From contig CAVWDZ010000001.1 of the NCBI GenBank assembly GCA_963753905.1, positions 1,798,001 to 1,862,000 on the forward strand: a DNA stretch of 64,000 bases, read 5' to 3'. The translations under genes were made by a program, and so were the position numbers. The DNA is from Bog-756 sp963753905. Its GTDB lineage: Bacteria; Actinomycetota; Acidimicrobiia; Acidimicrobiales; RAAP-2. Shown in pieces: positions 17,369 through 26,431 of the stretch. Under the pieces are notes generated by a model. It was given only the letters and a program-made list of their open reading frames with translations, was not told the origin of the DNA and made no database searches. How positions within the stretch are numbered: the stretch's first letter is position 1; every line of letters begins with the position of its first letter.

Positions 17369-19024
17369 ATGAGTCGCAGAGACCACTCGTCCGGGACGGA
17401 CGGCAACGGGGGCGGAGCGAACGGGTCCCGGTCACTCGCCCTCGCGACCCTTCTCTTTGTCCTCTTCCTGACGTTCCTCGACAACACCATCGTGACGGTG
17501 GTGTTGGCCCAGGTCCAAAGCGACCTCCATGCCTCGGTGAGCCAACTGCAGTGGGTGGTGAACGGCTACGCCCTCACCTTTGCCGCCCTGATGCTGAGTT
17601 TCGGCACCGTCGGGGACCTGTTCGGACGCAAGAAGGTCATGCTCGCCGGGGTTGCCGTGTTCTGTGCGGGGTCGGTGATTGCCGCCGTCGCCCCCACGAC
17701 CGACATCCTGATCGCCGGGAGAGTCGTCATGGGGATCGGTGCCGCCGCCTCCGAGCCGGGCACGCTGTCGATGATCCGGCATCTCTACCCTGACCGGGCA
17801 CAACGGGCCCGTTCCCTCGGCATCTGGGCCGCGGTGTCGAGTCTCGGACTGGCCCTCGGCCCGCTGATCGGTAGCCTCCTGGTCTACGGCTGGTCGTGGC
17901 GGGCCATCTTCTGGTTCAACGTCTTCTTCGGTGCGCTGGCGTTCATCAGTGCGGCTCTCGTGATCCCAGAAAGCTCGGATCCGGTCAGGGCCCGATTCGA
18001 CATACCAGGGTTTCTGCTCGGAGCTCTCGCGCTCGGGTCGCTCACCTTCGCCATCATCCTCGGTGAGACGGCGGGCTACCGGACCTGGTGGATCGACCTG
18101 CTCTTCTTCTTCGCCCTGGCCGCAGCCATCTCCTTCGTCCTCGCCGAGCTCCACGCGGAGAACCCGGTACTCAACGTCCGCTACTTCAAGATACCCACGT
18201 TCGCATCGTCCAACATCGTCGCCTTCACCGTGTACTTCGGGACCTTCGCGATCTTTTTCATGGTCGCGCTCTATCTCCAGGTGGTCGGATCCAACTCCCC
18301 CTTGGGCCTGGCCTTGAACTTCCTTCCTCTGGCCGTAGGGATGGTTGCGGCTTCGCTACTCACGGGTCGCTGGGTCGCCATATGGGGCCCCAGGATCCCG
18401 ATGGCCACCGGCTGTCTGCTGGGCGGCATCGGGATACTCTTCACCAACGCCAACATCTCCCCGAATGCCGGCATCGGCCAGATCGGCTGGTCCATGTTCC
18501 TCGCAGGTGTCGGAGTGGGTATGGCCATGGTGCCGATCACCTCGGGCGCGCTCGGCTCGGTCCCGGCCGAGCACTCGGGAATGGCCGCATCCGCCGCCAA
18601 CACGTTTCGGGAGCTCGGTGCCGTCGTCGGCGTCGCCGTCCTCGGCTCGATCGTCAACGGTCAGCTGACGGTCAACCTGGTACAGAAGCTCACCGCGATC
18701 GGTATCCCGAAGGCCTACCAATCGCTCGTCGTTTCCGCCGTGACCACCGGCACCTACCAGGGAGAGGCGAAGTCGGCCGCGACAAAGAGCCCTGCCATTG
18801 CGCACATCGTCAACGAGGTGGTCTCCGCCGCCTACGGGGCGTTTCGACACGGTCTGAATGTCTCGCTCAACATCGCCGGCGCCCTGCTCCTTGCCTCGTC
18901 CGTTCTGGCGCTGGCCACTGTCTATGGGCGCAGAGTCCACCTCGAGCGAGTCGACTCGGACGAAGGGCATCTTCTCCATACTTCTCTGAAAGCCTTCACG
19001 ACCAACCTCCACAAGGACGGATGA
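17369..19024 (+). CDS. DHA2-family MFS drug efflux transporter (EmrB/QacA type)
   Basis: About 551 residues with 14 predicted membrane helices, the DHA2 layout. Visible family motifs are FLDNTIVTVVL in helix 1, the motif-A loop GDLFGRKKVMLAG, and WRAIFWFN after helix 6. It should export hydrophobic drugs or metabolites by proton antiport. The start is uncertain: GTG 17285, ATG 17351 and ATG 17369 are in frame. I chose 17369 because it has AGGA just upstream and leaves a short cytoplasmic tail. It converges on a GT87-like gene. Confidence 0.9.
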   Translation: MSRRDHSSGTDGNGGGANGSRSLALATLLFVLFLTFLDNTIVTVVLAQVQSDLHASVSQLQWVVNGYALTFAALMLSFGTVGDLFGRKKVMLAGVAVFCAGSVIAAVAPTTDILIAGRVVMGIGAAASEPGTLSMIRHLYPDRAQRARSLGIWAAVSSLGLALGPLIGSLLVYGWSWRAIFWFNVFFGALAFISAALVIPESSDPVRARFDIPGFLLGALALGSLTFAIILGETAGYRTWWIDLLFFFALAAAISFVLAELHAENPVLNVRYFKIPTFASSNIVAFTVYFGTFAIFFMVALYLQVVGSNSPLGLALNFLPLAVGMVAASLLTGRWVAIWGPRIPMATGCLLGGIGILFTNANISPNAGIGQIGWSMFLAGVGVGMAMVPITSGALGSVPAEHSGMAASAANTFRELGAVVGVAVLGSIVNGQLTVNLVQKLTAIGIPKAYQSLVVSAVTTGTYQGEAKSAATKSPAIAHIVNEVVSAAYGAFRHGLNVSLNIAGALLLASSVLALATVYGRRVHLERVDSDEGHLLHTSLKAFTTNLHKDG

Positions 19025-19043
19025 CCCGCACCTCCGGGTCATC
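19020..19043. terminator. perfect 9-bp hairpin at convergent gene ends
   Basis: GATGACCCG (19020-19028) and CGGGTCATC (19035-19043) flank a 6-nt loop. The TGA stop of the efflux gene is inside the left arm, and the minus-strand gene ends 7 nt beyond the right arm. No T tract; a two-way terminator is likely. Confidence 0.6.
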
Positions 19044-19049
19044 GTCACG

Positions 19050-20357
19050 TCACACGACGGAAGCTACGGGTGCCGTCTGGATCCTCACGAGCTCAGCGAA
19101 CCCGGCGCCGACGCTGACCACGGCGAGGGCAAGGGTCACGAAGGCGTCGACGGCATCATTGGCGGGATGCAGCGCCACGAAGAAGGCCGCCCCTGCGGAC
19201 CAGGCCAGCGACCGGTAGGGGGATCGGCGGGCCACCAGGTCGAGCATGAAGAAGAACACGCTGGTCGCGAGCAGATAGTACGGAAAGATGACCGACTCGA
19301 ACACGAGCCGACTGCCCACACAGGCGAGGGCCAATGCCACGAGCGCTTCCGGTCGACCCAGCGAGCGGCCGAGCCGGTGCGCCGCCCAGATGCTTGCCGC
19401 CGCAGCGAAAGCCACCGGGGCATCGCGGGCCACGGCTGATGCCACGTTGCCGGTGACTCCAAGCAGGGTCAGGACCGTTGACCCCGCCGCCGCGCCGCCG
19501 GCGCTGAAACCACTCAGGTTGTCGAGCGTGGCTCGGGGGGCGGTCACCATGAACGGAAGGATGGCTGCCCCGAAAACGGCGACGGACGGAGCGACCAGGC
19601 GAACCCGGGCCCGGAGGTCGGGGGCTGCCGCGAGCGCCGGCAACAGGACGAGAATGGCGAATTGCTTGGTGATGAAGGCGAGTCCGAACAGAACCCCCGC
19701 CAACACCCATCTGCGCCTGAGAGTCTGGGCGAGACCACCGACGGCGAGGCCGAGGCTGAGGATGTCCTGAGGGTGGTAGAGCTGGACGATGGCGCTGCTG
19801 GCGGCGGGCAAGAATGCCAAGAACGCCAACAGCCCCGCTTGACGGCCGAGCGTGTCCGCGCCCGCGGCCCGAAGCAGTGCCAGGGCAGCAACAGCAAGGA
19901 CGAGCCACGTGAACAAGCCGAGGACGCCCTGAGCGCGGTACCACGGCGGCAGAGGGGGACCCACCGCTCCGTCGGCGAGTCGGGCGCGCGACCCGCACTC
20001 GTCCACGTCGGTGGCGAAGGTCGGATCCAGCCGGTAGGCGGACTCGAGACGGAGCGCGTCAGCTCGTGTGGGCGTGGTGCACCAGGTGGGAGAGCCGACG
20101 AGCGATCGGAACGCGGCGACGAGCGGAGCGGTCAGCAATGCGTACCCGGGAGGATTGGGCAAGGAATCATCGGAGGCAGCCGCCCCGAGCTGGCCGGTCG
20201 ACAACTCCGATGTCACCGACGTCAAGGGAACGGTGTCGCCCCCCGAAGGGGGCCCCTGGCGCACGGTCACGATACCGACGAAGCACGCCGTCGCCGCGGC
20301 GAGCAGAAGCAGGCAGATGACCCTTCGCCGCAGGGGGCGGGGCGCACCGTCGCTCAT
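19050..20357 (-). CDS. polytopic membrane protein, GT87/ArnT-like glycosyltransferase fold
   Basis: A 435-residue protein with about 10 membrane helices and a large first extracytoplasmic loop rich in charged residues. The region with VQLYHPQDILSLGLAVGG followed by FGLAFITKQFAILVLLPAL resembles GT-C transferases of the GT87 group, which use polyprenyl-phosphate sugars. The usual acidic residue right after helix 1 is not obvious, so activity is uncertain. It is divergent from the ligase-GH43 fusion, which suggests a shared role in surface glycan assembly. Confidence 0.6.
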   Translation of the reverse strand: MSDGAPRPLRRRVICLLLLAAATACFVGIVTVRQGPPSGGDTVPLTSVTSELSTGQLGAAASDDSLPNPPGYALLTAPLVAAFRSLVGSPTWCTTPTRADALRLESAYRLDPTFATDVDECGSRARLADGAVGPPLPPWYRAQGVLGLFTWLVLAVAALALLRAAGADTLGRQAGLLAFLAFLPAASSAIVQLYHPQDILSLGLAVGGLAQTLRRRWVLAGVLFGLAFITKQFAILVLLPALAAAPDLRARVRLVAPSVAVFGAAILPFMVTAPRATLDNLSGFSAGGAAAGSTVLTLLGVTGNVASAVARDAPVAFAAAASIWAAHRLGRSLGRPEALVALALACVGSRLVFESVIFPYYLLATSVFFFMLDLVARRSPYRSLAWSAGAAFFVALHPANDAVDAFVTLALAVVSVGAGFAELVRIQTAPVASVV

Positions 20358-20613
20358 GGCTTACGGGTCCGAGTCCCCGAGCGCCGCTCCATCGCGTTCC
20401 TCCACGTCCCGCATCTGATCGGTCACCATAGCGAGCCCGACAGCGGAGGCCGTGACTCCCGGAACAACCGGTCGTGTCGAACAGACTGTCTCGCGGTCGT
20501 GAGAAGCTATTGCGCGAGGAGGCCTCGTGCGCGTACATGCTGCCCTGTCCGGTGCCGGACACCGACCCGGTTGAGTCCGGGCCGGGTCGCGGCTGGATGC
20601 GATTTCGGGGTCC

Positions 20614-23034
20614 GTGGCCATGACGCTGACGGGAGACCCTCCGGCCGCGGGGGCGGCGATCCACGAGGTGGCGGCTGCGCCGGCACCGGCGACAGGCGGT
20701 GTGGGGACGCTCGCCGCCATCGTCATCGGCCTGATGGCGGGCTCGGTGTACCGACAGGGTGCCTTCTACCCCCTGGACGCCTTCGGGCTGGCAGTGGTGT
20801 CGGTGCCGCTGGCGGTGGCCGCATTCCCTCGAAACAGGGACCGGCACGGGGTCGCCGTCTCGCTGGCGCTCGGAGGCCTGATCCTCTGGTGGCTCATCCG
20901 GGCTCTCCTGGAACGGAGCCCGGTCGCCTTCCTGCCGCTGGGCGCTTCGCTGCTCGGCTTCCTGGCTGCATTCCTGGTCGTGAGGAGCCTGGCAACGAGA
21001 GACCGCTCTCGTGTGGCCATGGCGATCGTCGCCATCGGTGCCCTCACCGCGGCAGTCGGAGTGGTCGGGGTTCTCTTGCGGGTACACCCGCTGGCCCAAC
21101 AGGCCGACGGCGTCTGGCAGCTGTCGACGACGCTCACCTACCCAGCGGGTGCAGCGGTCCTCTTCATCATCGCCCTCCTCGTCGCGATGTCCCTCGACTT
21201 GCACGCTCGGTTGCCGCGGGCAGCCCTCTGCCTGTGCCTCGCAGGCCTCATCGGCACCCGGAGCCACTGGGACCTCCTGGCATTGGCCTGCGGCGCCCTC
21301 GTCGTGCCAGTCCGGCGGTGGTCGGAGGCGTTGTGGCCGCTCGCCATGGGTTCGGTGGCAGGTCTGGTCGTGGTTGCCTCCTCCACCGGTCGGCGGCCGT
21401 CCTGGCTCATCGGTGCGGCCGTCGCCGTCGTGGTGGTGGCGTCGACACTGACCCGGCGCCCACCGCTCCCGGGTGCCCGGCGCGGGCTCTCAGCGGCGGG
21501 AGTCGTCATCGTGGCCGGGTTCACAGTCCTCCTCATGGTGCACCCTCCCGTCGGCCGCAACCCGGGCCAGCCCGCGGATCAGAACCAGACCCTGGCCTGG
21601 TCCGCCTCGACCGAAGCCTGGCGCTCGTCGGTGGTGACCGGCGTCGGACCGCCACGCCTGGACACCGCCCATGATGCCGTCGACACCTATCCCGGGTTCG
21701 TTCCGAACGGATACCTGACCATCACCGCAGACGCCGGGCTTCTCGGAGCCCTGTTGTTGCTGGGCGCGGGTGCAGCGGTGGTCGCCACCATCAGACGTCG
21801 GGATCTCCTCTCGTCGTGCGCCGCCGCTGCAGTGGTTGCGTTCGCCGTGGCGGGCTTCGTGGACTTCGACTGGCAACTCCCCACGCTGGCCCTCCTCGGT
21901 GGGTGCGTCGCAGGAATCGCCTCGGAACCTGCTGGTCCGGCGATCAGCCCGCCGACGACAACGGCCCGGTGGCGCCTCTCCCGCGTCCCGGCCGGCACTC
22001 TGGTCGTCGCCTGGGTCGTCGTGGTCGGCCTGGTCATGGCCGCGCAATTCCTCGTCGGTGCCACGCAAGAGGCCGGCGGTATACCCCGGGTACAGAGCGC
22101 GCCGCCGCCCCGAACCGCGACACCGGAGGACCCTGGCCGGCTCATCCTCACCGGACCGGATGCGACCGATCCCTTCATGCTCAAGATCGGTGCTCGCTAC
22201 TACCTGTACACGGGCGAAGGGCTCAGCGTCATGAATGTCCCCCTGCGGATCGGCTCGCGGCCGGGGCGCTGGGGCAAACCCGTCGACGTGCTCCCCCGGC
22301 TTCCCAGTTGGGCCGAAGGCGGCCTCACGTGGGCACCCGACGTCCACCAGGTGGCGGGCGGATGGGCGCTCTACTTCACCGCCCTCCTCAGGGGGGTCAC
22401 CCCCTACACCCACTGCATCGGCTCCGCCTTCGCCACGTCCCCGGCCGGCCCGTTCGTCCCGACCGATCACCCCTTCGTCTGCCAGTTGGACCACCGCGGC
22501 TCGATCGATCCGCGTGTCTTCGTCACCACGGGGAACCATCTCATCCTGCTGTGGAAGTCGGAGGACAACGCCAACCCGTCGGTCTCCGGCCCAGATCAGA
22601 ACGGCTACACAGGCATCTATGCCCAGGACCTGAGTGCCAATGGGCGGGTGCTGCTCGGCCAACCCGTCAAGATCTTCGCTCCCTCGGAACCGTGGGAGGG
22701 GACGATCGTCGAAGCGCCCGACATGGTCGAGGCGTGGGGCACCTACTGGCTGTTCTTCTCCGGCAACTGGTACTACTCGACGTCGTACGGGATCGGGGTG
22801 GCGGCGTGCCAGAGCCCCTTCGGTCCGTGCTCGGACCCCGAGCCCGCTCCCTTCCTCGGCTCCAACCAGCAGGGCGCAGGCCCTGGTGAATCTTCCATCT
22901 TCCGGGATGGCCACAACATCTACATGCTCTACAACCCCTTCCGGGCCAACGATCCCGGACCCGACATCGCCCGGCCGGTCGCGATGACCCGCCTCGGGTT
23001 CACCCCCGAGGGACCGTACCTGGCAGCACCGTGA
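20614..23034 (+). CDS. O-antigen ligase/polymerase-like membrane domain fused to GH43-like beta-propeller
   Basis: An 806-residue protein in two parts. Residues about 28-485 form 11-13 membrane helices with a large loop containing WSASTEAWRSSVVTGVGPPRLD and a PNGYLTITADAGLLGALLLL segment, the layout of the Wzy/WaaL O-antigen ligase family. After one more helix (about 470-490), residues about 507-806 form an extracytoplasmic five-bladed propeller of GH43 type: DATDPFMLKIGARYYLY (Asp519, candidate base), GSIDPRVF (Asp632, pKa modulator) and IVEAPDMVE (Glu700, acid). GH43 enzymes cleave arabinans, xylans and galactans. The frame is continuous. The start is GTG 20614 or ATG 20620, neither with a clear ribosome site. 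Confidence 0.75.
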   Translation: MAMTLTGDPPAAGAAIHEVAAAPAPATGGVGTLAAIVIGLMAGSVYRQGAFYPLDAFGLAVVSVPLAVAAFPRNRDRHGVAVSLALGGLILWWLIRALLERSPVAFLPLGASLLGFLAAFLVVRSLATRDRSRVAMAIVAIGALTAAVGVVGVLLRVHPLAQQADGVWQLSTTLTYPAGAAVLFIIALLVAMSLDLHARLPRAALCLCLAGLIGTRSHWDLLALACGALVVPVRRWSEALWPLAMGSVAGLVVVASSTGRRPSWLIGAAVAVVVVASTLTRRPPLPGARRGLSAAGVVIVAGFTVLLMVHPPVGRNPGQPADQNQTLAWSASTEAWRSSVVTGVGPPRLDTAHDAVDTYPGFVPNGYLTITADAGLLGALLLLGAGAAVVATIRRRDLLSSCAAAAVVAFAVAGFVDFDWQLPTLALLGGCVAGIASEPAGPAISPPTTTARWRLSRVPAGTLVVAWVVVVGLVMAAQFLVGATQEAGGIPRVQSAPPPRTATPEDPGRLILTGPDATDPFMLKIGARYYLYTGEGLSVMNVPLRIGSRPGRWGKPVDVLPRLPSWAEGGLTWAPDVHQVAGGWALYFTALLRGVTPYTHCIGSAFATSPAGPFVPTDHPFVCQLDHRGSIDPRVFVTTGNHLILLWKSEDNANPSVSGPDQNGYTGIYAQDLSANGRVLLGQPVKIFAPSEPWEGTIVEAPDMVEAWGTYWLFFSGNWYYSTSYGIGVAACQSPFGPCSDPEPAPFLGSNQQGAGPGESSIFRDGHNIYMLYNPFRANDPGPDIARPVAMTRLGFTPEGPYLAAP

Positions 23035-23040
23035 ACGGCC

Positions 23041-23066
23041 ACGGCCCGTGTCCGGGCTTCGGCCGT
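23041..23066 (+). terminator. possible stem-loop after the fusion gene
   Basis: ACGGCC (23041-23046) can pair with GGCCGT (23061-23066). The loop is GC-rich and there is no T tract. A TACCTT -10-like box (about 23071-23076) follows and may drive the repeat-protein gene. Confidence 0.3.
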
Positions 23067-23123
23067 GTAGTACCTTGAGGCCAGGCGTACGCAGGTGTGC
23101 CTGGGCGGAACGGGGGTGGCAGC

Positions 23124-24917
23124 ATGAAGCGCTGGAATCAGCGGGTGCGTCTCGGAGTGATGGCTGTGGCCAGCTTCGTGCTGTTGGTCACCGTACTCCC
23201 CCAAGTGGCATCCGGCCTCGGTCTCGGCCCGCTGGCCAACCGGCTGGCCAGTTCCGTGTCCTGCAGCAGCGGAAGCGTCGGCTCTTCCTCGAGCCAGTGC
23301 GGCCCTCAGGGCACGGTGACCGGCACGATCAAGGTGACCGGCGCGCCAAAGGGGTTCGTCGCCACGTACCCAGGAGCGGGTGCCTGCCCCTACACCGGTG
23401 GGACCGAGACCCTCTGCCCCAATCCTGCGTTCTCGTTCGCCACCAATGGGACCTACACCCTCTCGCTGGCCGTGGGGAAGTGGACGATCGCCGGGTTCTA
23501 TGAGTCGAACGGGCTCAACGGAGCATTTCTCGGCACACCGGAAGTCGTGACCGTCGCCAAAGGAAAGACGATCACCAAGGACCTGACGGTCGCCTATCAG
23601 AAGCCGGCGGCAATCAAGGGATCGATCCGGATCACCGGCGTGCCCACCGGGATCTCCATCGACGAGCTCTCGGTGCTCCTCTGCCCGTCGTACGCCCCCT
23701 ACAACGGCACCTCAGCGTCACTCACCTGCGTGAACGGATACGGCAACCAACAAGGCAACTCGTCACCGTACGCGGTCACCGGGCTGCCACCCGGTACATG
23801 GATTGCCTACCCGGGCTTCTGTTCTGAATTTGGATGCTTCACCAACGCCAAAGCCGGAAAGACGGTGACCCTCGTCGCGGGGGACACCGCCACCCTCGAT
23901 TTGACCACACCCTTCGTTACCCCGGGCAACGGACTCCTCTCCGGGACGGTCACCGTCACCGGCGCCCCTTCCGGGTTTTCCGATCCGGTTGCCGTCTCGG
24001 CGTGTCAGGGTCCGAATTGCGAAACGTACTCGGTGTCGACCGGCAATACCTTCGTCCTGCTACTTCCGGTCGGCACCTGGAAGATCAACGGCCTCTACCT
24101 GGCGCCGCCGTTCTACAACGCAATCGCCGGTCCGACGAGGACGGTGACGATCACCGACAGTCACGAGACCACTCTCGATCTGACCGATCCGTACCAGGTG
24201 CTCGGAGTGGCCGCCGGTGCCCTCAGGGTCGTCGGGGTTCCGGCCGCTGTCTCGATCGAGAGTTACACCGTCCTCGCCTGTCCGGCCGCGGACCCCTGGA
24301 CCGGAGGGGGGACGGCACCGGAGTGCGTCAACGAATACTCGGGACCTGGCGGATACGGATACGGAGTTGCCAACCCCGGCAGTCTGAGCAAGGTCTCCCA
24401 TCCGTCCGCTGCGCCCATGGCTCAAGCCCAGGTCCCCTACGACGCCTACCGGCTTCCGACGCTCACCCCGGGCGTATGGATCCTGTATCCGGGCTATCAG
24501 ACCGTGTTTGCCTCGTTCACCGATCCGGCGGGCACGAAGGTCACCATCGCAGCCGGAAAGACCACCACCAAAGGTCTCGCCATCCCCTACCAGTTCCCAT
24601 CGGTCGGAGCCGTGGTCGGCACAGTGGACGTGATCGGTGCGCCCGCGGGCGGGTTCGTGGGCGGGTTCGAGGCCGGCGTCCAGGCCTGCAGCGCCCCACC
24701 GACCGCGACGTCCTGTCCCGGTCAACAGGATGGGTACGCCGTGTCGAATGGTCTCTACCAATTGCCGTTGTCCCCCGGAACCTGGTGGGTGTCCGGCTTT
24801 GTGGACGTCTACGGCAACGGGTACGGATCGGGTCAGTCGACCACCCTGCCCCGTAAAGTGTCGGTGACGGCCGATGTGCAAAAGACGGAGAACTTCACCG
24901 TGCTCGTTTCGCCGTAG
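23124..24917 (+). CDS. secreted protein with five about 100-residue beta-sandwich-like repeats
   Basis: A 597-residue protein with a signal peptide (MKRWNQRVRLGVMAVASFVLL ... ASG) and then five diverged repeats of about 90-125 residues, starting near residues 64, 162, 272, 362 and 490. Each opens with a G-T-V-x-V-x-G-A/V-P strand, carries an ACP/CPS-type Cys, has a P-G-T-W-x-x-x-G-x turn, and ends K-T-x-x-x-D-L-T-x-x-Y/P. Paired cysteines in most repeats suggest disulfides. No catalytic motif is visible; an adhesive or structural surface role is inference. ATG 23124 is preceded by GGGGGTGG. Confidence 0.7.
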   Translation: MKRWNQRVRLGVMAVASFVLLVTVLPQVASGLGLGPLANRLASSVSCSSGSVGSSSSQCGPQGTVTGTIKVTGAPKGFVATYPGAGACPYTGGTETLCPNPAFSFATNGTYTLSLAVGKWTIAGFYESNGLNGAFLGTPEVVTVAKGKTITKDLTVAYQKPAAIKGSIRITGVPTGISIDELSVLLCPSYAPYNGTSASLTCVNGYGNQQGNSSPYAVTGLPPGTWIAYPGFCSEFGCFTNAKAGKTVTLVAGDTATLDLTTPFVTPGNGLLSGTVTVTGAPSGFSDPVAVSACQGPNCETYSVSTGNTFVLLLPVGTWKINGLYLAPPFYNAIAGPTRTVTITDSHETTLDLTDPYQVLGVAAGALRVVGVPAAVSIESYTVLACPAADPWTGGGTAPECVNEYSGPGGYGYGVANPGSLSKVSHPSAAPMAQAQVPYDAYRLPTLTPGVWILYPGYQTVFASFTDPAGTKVTIAAGKTTTKGLAIPYQFPSVGAVVGTVDVIGAPAGGFVGGFEAGVQACSAPPTATSCPGQQDGYAVSNGLYQLPLSPGTWWVSGFVDVYGNGYGSGQSTTLPRKVSVTADVQKTENFTVLVSP

Positions 24918-25074
24918 TCGACGGAACAGTCTGGGCAACTGAAGTCCCGGTGACCAGGGAGTACCAGGGTCGAAAACCGGGCGCTCCCTCCCCTGCTACC
25001 TGTTCCGGACCACGTGGAACAGCCGGACGGCTCTGCCGCCCGTCGGACCATCGTTGATGAGAGGGGATCCTGAA

Positions 25075-26298
25075 ATGCACAAGCGTATGGTGGGCCGTAC
25101 GGCCATGATCGCCGGGGCGGCCCTGCTGGGGGTTGGCGCGTTGCTGATCCAGTACGCACCGCTCGCCTCCGCCTCCAAGGCAAGCACTGCTCGCCCGACG
25201 AGCCTGCCGGCCATCCGCCACGTGTTCGTCATCATGCTCGAGAACAACGGCTATGCCGCCACATTCGGCTCACCGACCAAGGACCCGTATCTCGCGACGA
25301 CGTTGCCGGGCAAGGGTGCGCTGCTCGAGAACTACTACGGGATCGGGCACTACTCCAACGACAACTACGCGGCGTTCATCTCCGGTCAGCCGCCCAACAA
25401 GGACAACCAGGCGGACTGCATCGTCTCCGGCTATTCCAACTTCCCGTCGGGAGACGGCGAGACCGCCGGTATCCAGCAGGGAGCCGGTTGTGTCTTCCCT
25501 TCAGCGGTCAGCACCCTCACCAGCCAACTGAGTGCAAAGGGGTTCACGTGGAAGGGCTACGAGGAGGACATGGGCAACGATCCCACGCGTGACGGTGGCG
25601 TCACGCGTGCCCATCCGACGGTGGGAACCAAAGACCCGACCACGTCCGCGGTAGCGAGCGACGGGTACACGACCCGGCACAACCCGTTCATGTACTTCCA
25701 TTCGATCATCGACAACTCGGCCGTCTGCAAGAAGGACGTGGTGCCGATGGGCAGCACGACCGGGAAGATGCCGACGGGGACACCGGCCGGGGTCACCGGC
25801 CTGGATACCGATCTCAAGTCCGTGGCGACCACTCCCAACTTCAGCTTCATCACCCCGAACCTGTGCGACGACGGCCACGACTATCCCTGCAAGAACACGA
25901 CCGGTGCAGGGCAAGGCGGAGGCTCTGCAGTCGGTGACCTCAACAAGTGGCTCAGCACCTGGGTGCCGATCATCCAGGCGTCGGCTGCATATCGGGACAA
26001 TGGGCTCATCGAGATCACCTTCGACGAAGCCGAAGAACCAACACTCGATACCACTGCCTGTTGTGGTGAGACCAATGGGCCGGCTGCCGACACCGGAGGA
26101 AATGGGATCAAGGGTCCCGGCGGTGGCGTCGTGGGTGCCGTCCTCCTTTCACCGTTCATCAAGGCAGGCACCGTGGTGACCAAGGACTACAACCACTACT
26201 CGTCGCTGGCGTCGATCGAGGATCTGTTCGGGCTGGCGCGCCTCGGCGAGGCAAAGACCGTCACCTCGAACTTCGACACGGGGATCTACAGCTCGTAG
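25075..26298 (+). CDS. secreted phosphoesterase (acid phosphatase/phospholipase C superfamily)
   Basis: A 407-residue exported protein. A signal peptide (MHKRMVGRTAMIAGAALLGVG) is followed by the phosphoesterase family PF04185-like start HVFVIMLENNGYAATFG, the metal-site stretch GHYSNDNYAAFISGQ, and RHNPFMYFHSI. Family members hydrolyse phosphomonoesters or phospholipids using divalent metals; the catalytic Thr/Ser position is occupied by Asn or Ser in the NDNY stretch. ATG 25075 follows GAGGGG. It is in line with the neighbouring secreted genes, each separated by about 130-160 nt. Confidence 0.85.
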   Translation: MHKRMVGRTAMIAGAALLGVGALLIQYAPLASASKASTARPTSLPAIRHVFVIMLENNGYAATFGSPTKDPYLATTLPGKGALLENYYGIGHYSNDNYAAFISGQPPNKDNQADCIVSGYSNFPSGDGETAGIQQGAGCVFPSAVSTLTSQLSAKGFTWKGYEEDMGNDPTRDGGVTRAHPTVGTKDPTTSAVASDGYTTRHNPFMYFHSIIDNSAVCKKDVVPMGSTTGKMPTGTPAGVTGLDTDLKSVATTPNFSFITPNLCDDGHDYPCKNTTGAGQGGGSAVGDLNKWLSTWVPIIQASAAYRDNGLIEITFDEAEEPTLDTTACCGETNGPAADTGGNGIKGPGGGVVGAVLLSPFIKAGTVVTKDYNHYSSLASIEDLFGLARLGEAKTVTSNFDTGIYSS

Positions 26299-26431
26299 GC
26301 ATCGCCGCATCGAACTCGGCGGCTCTGGGACCGCGAGCCGGGTCACGCGACCTTCGTTGACAAGTGAAGCCACGCTTGGCAGACTCTGCCATCCAAGCCG
26401 ACGCCGGCCTGGCGCGGGCAAGGAGGACGCG

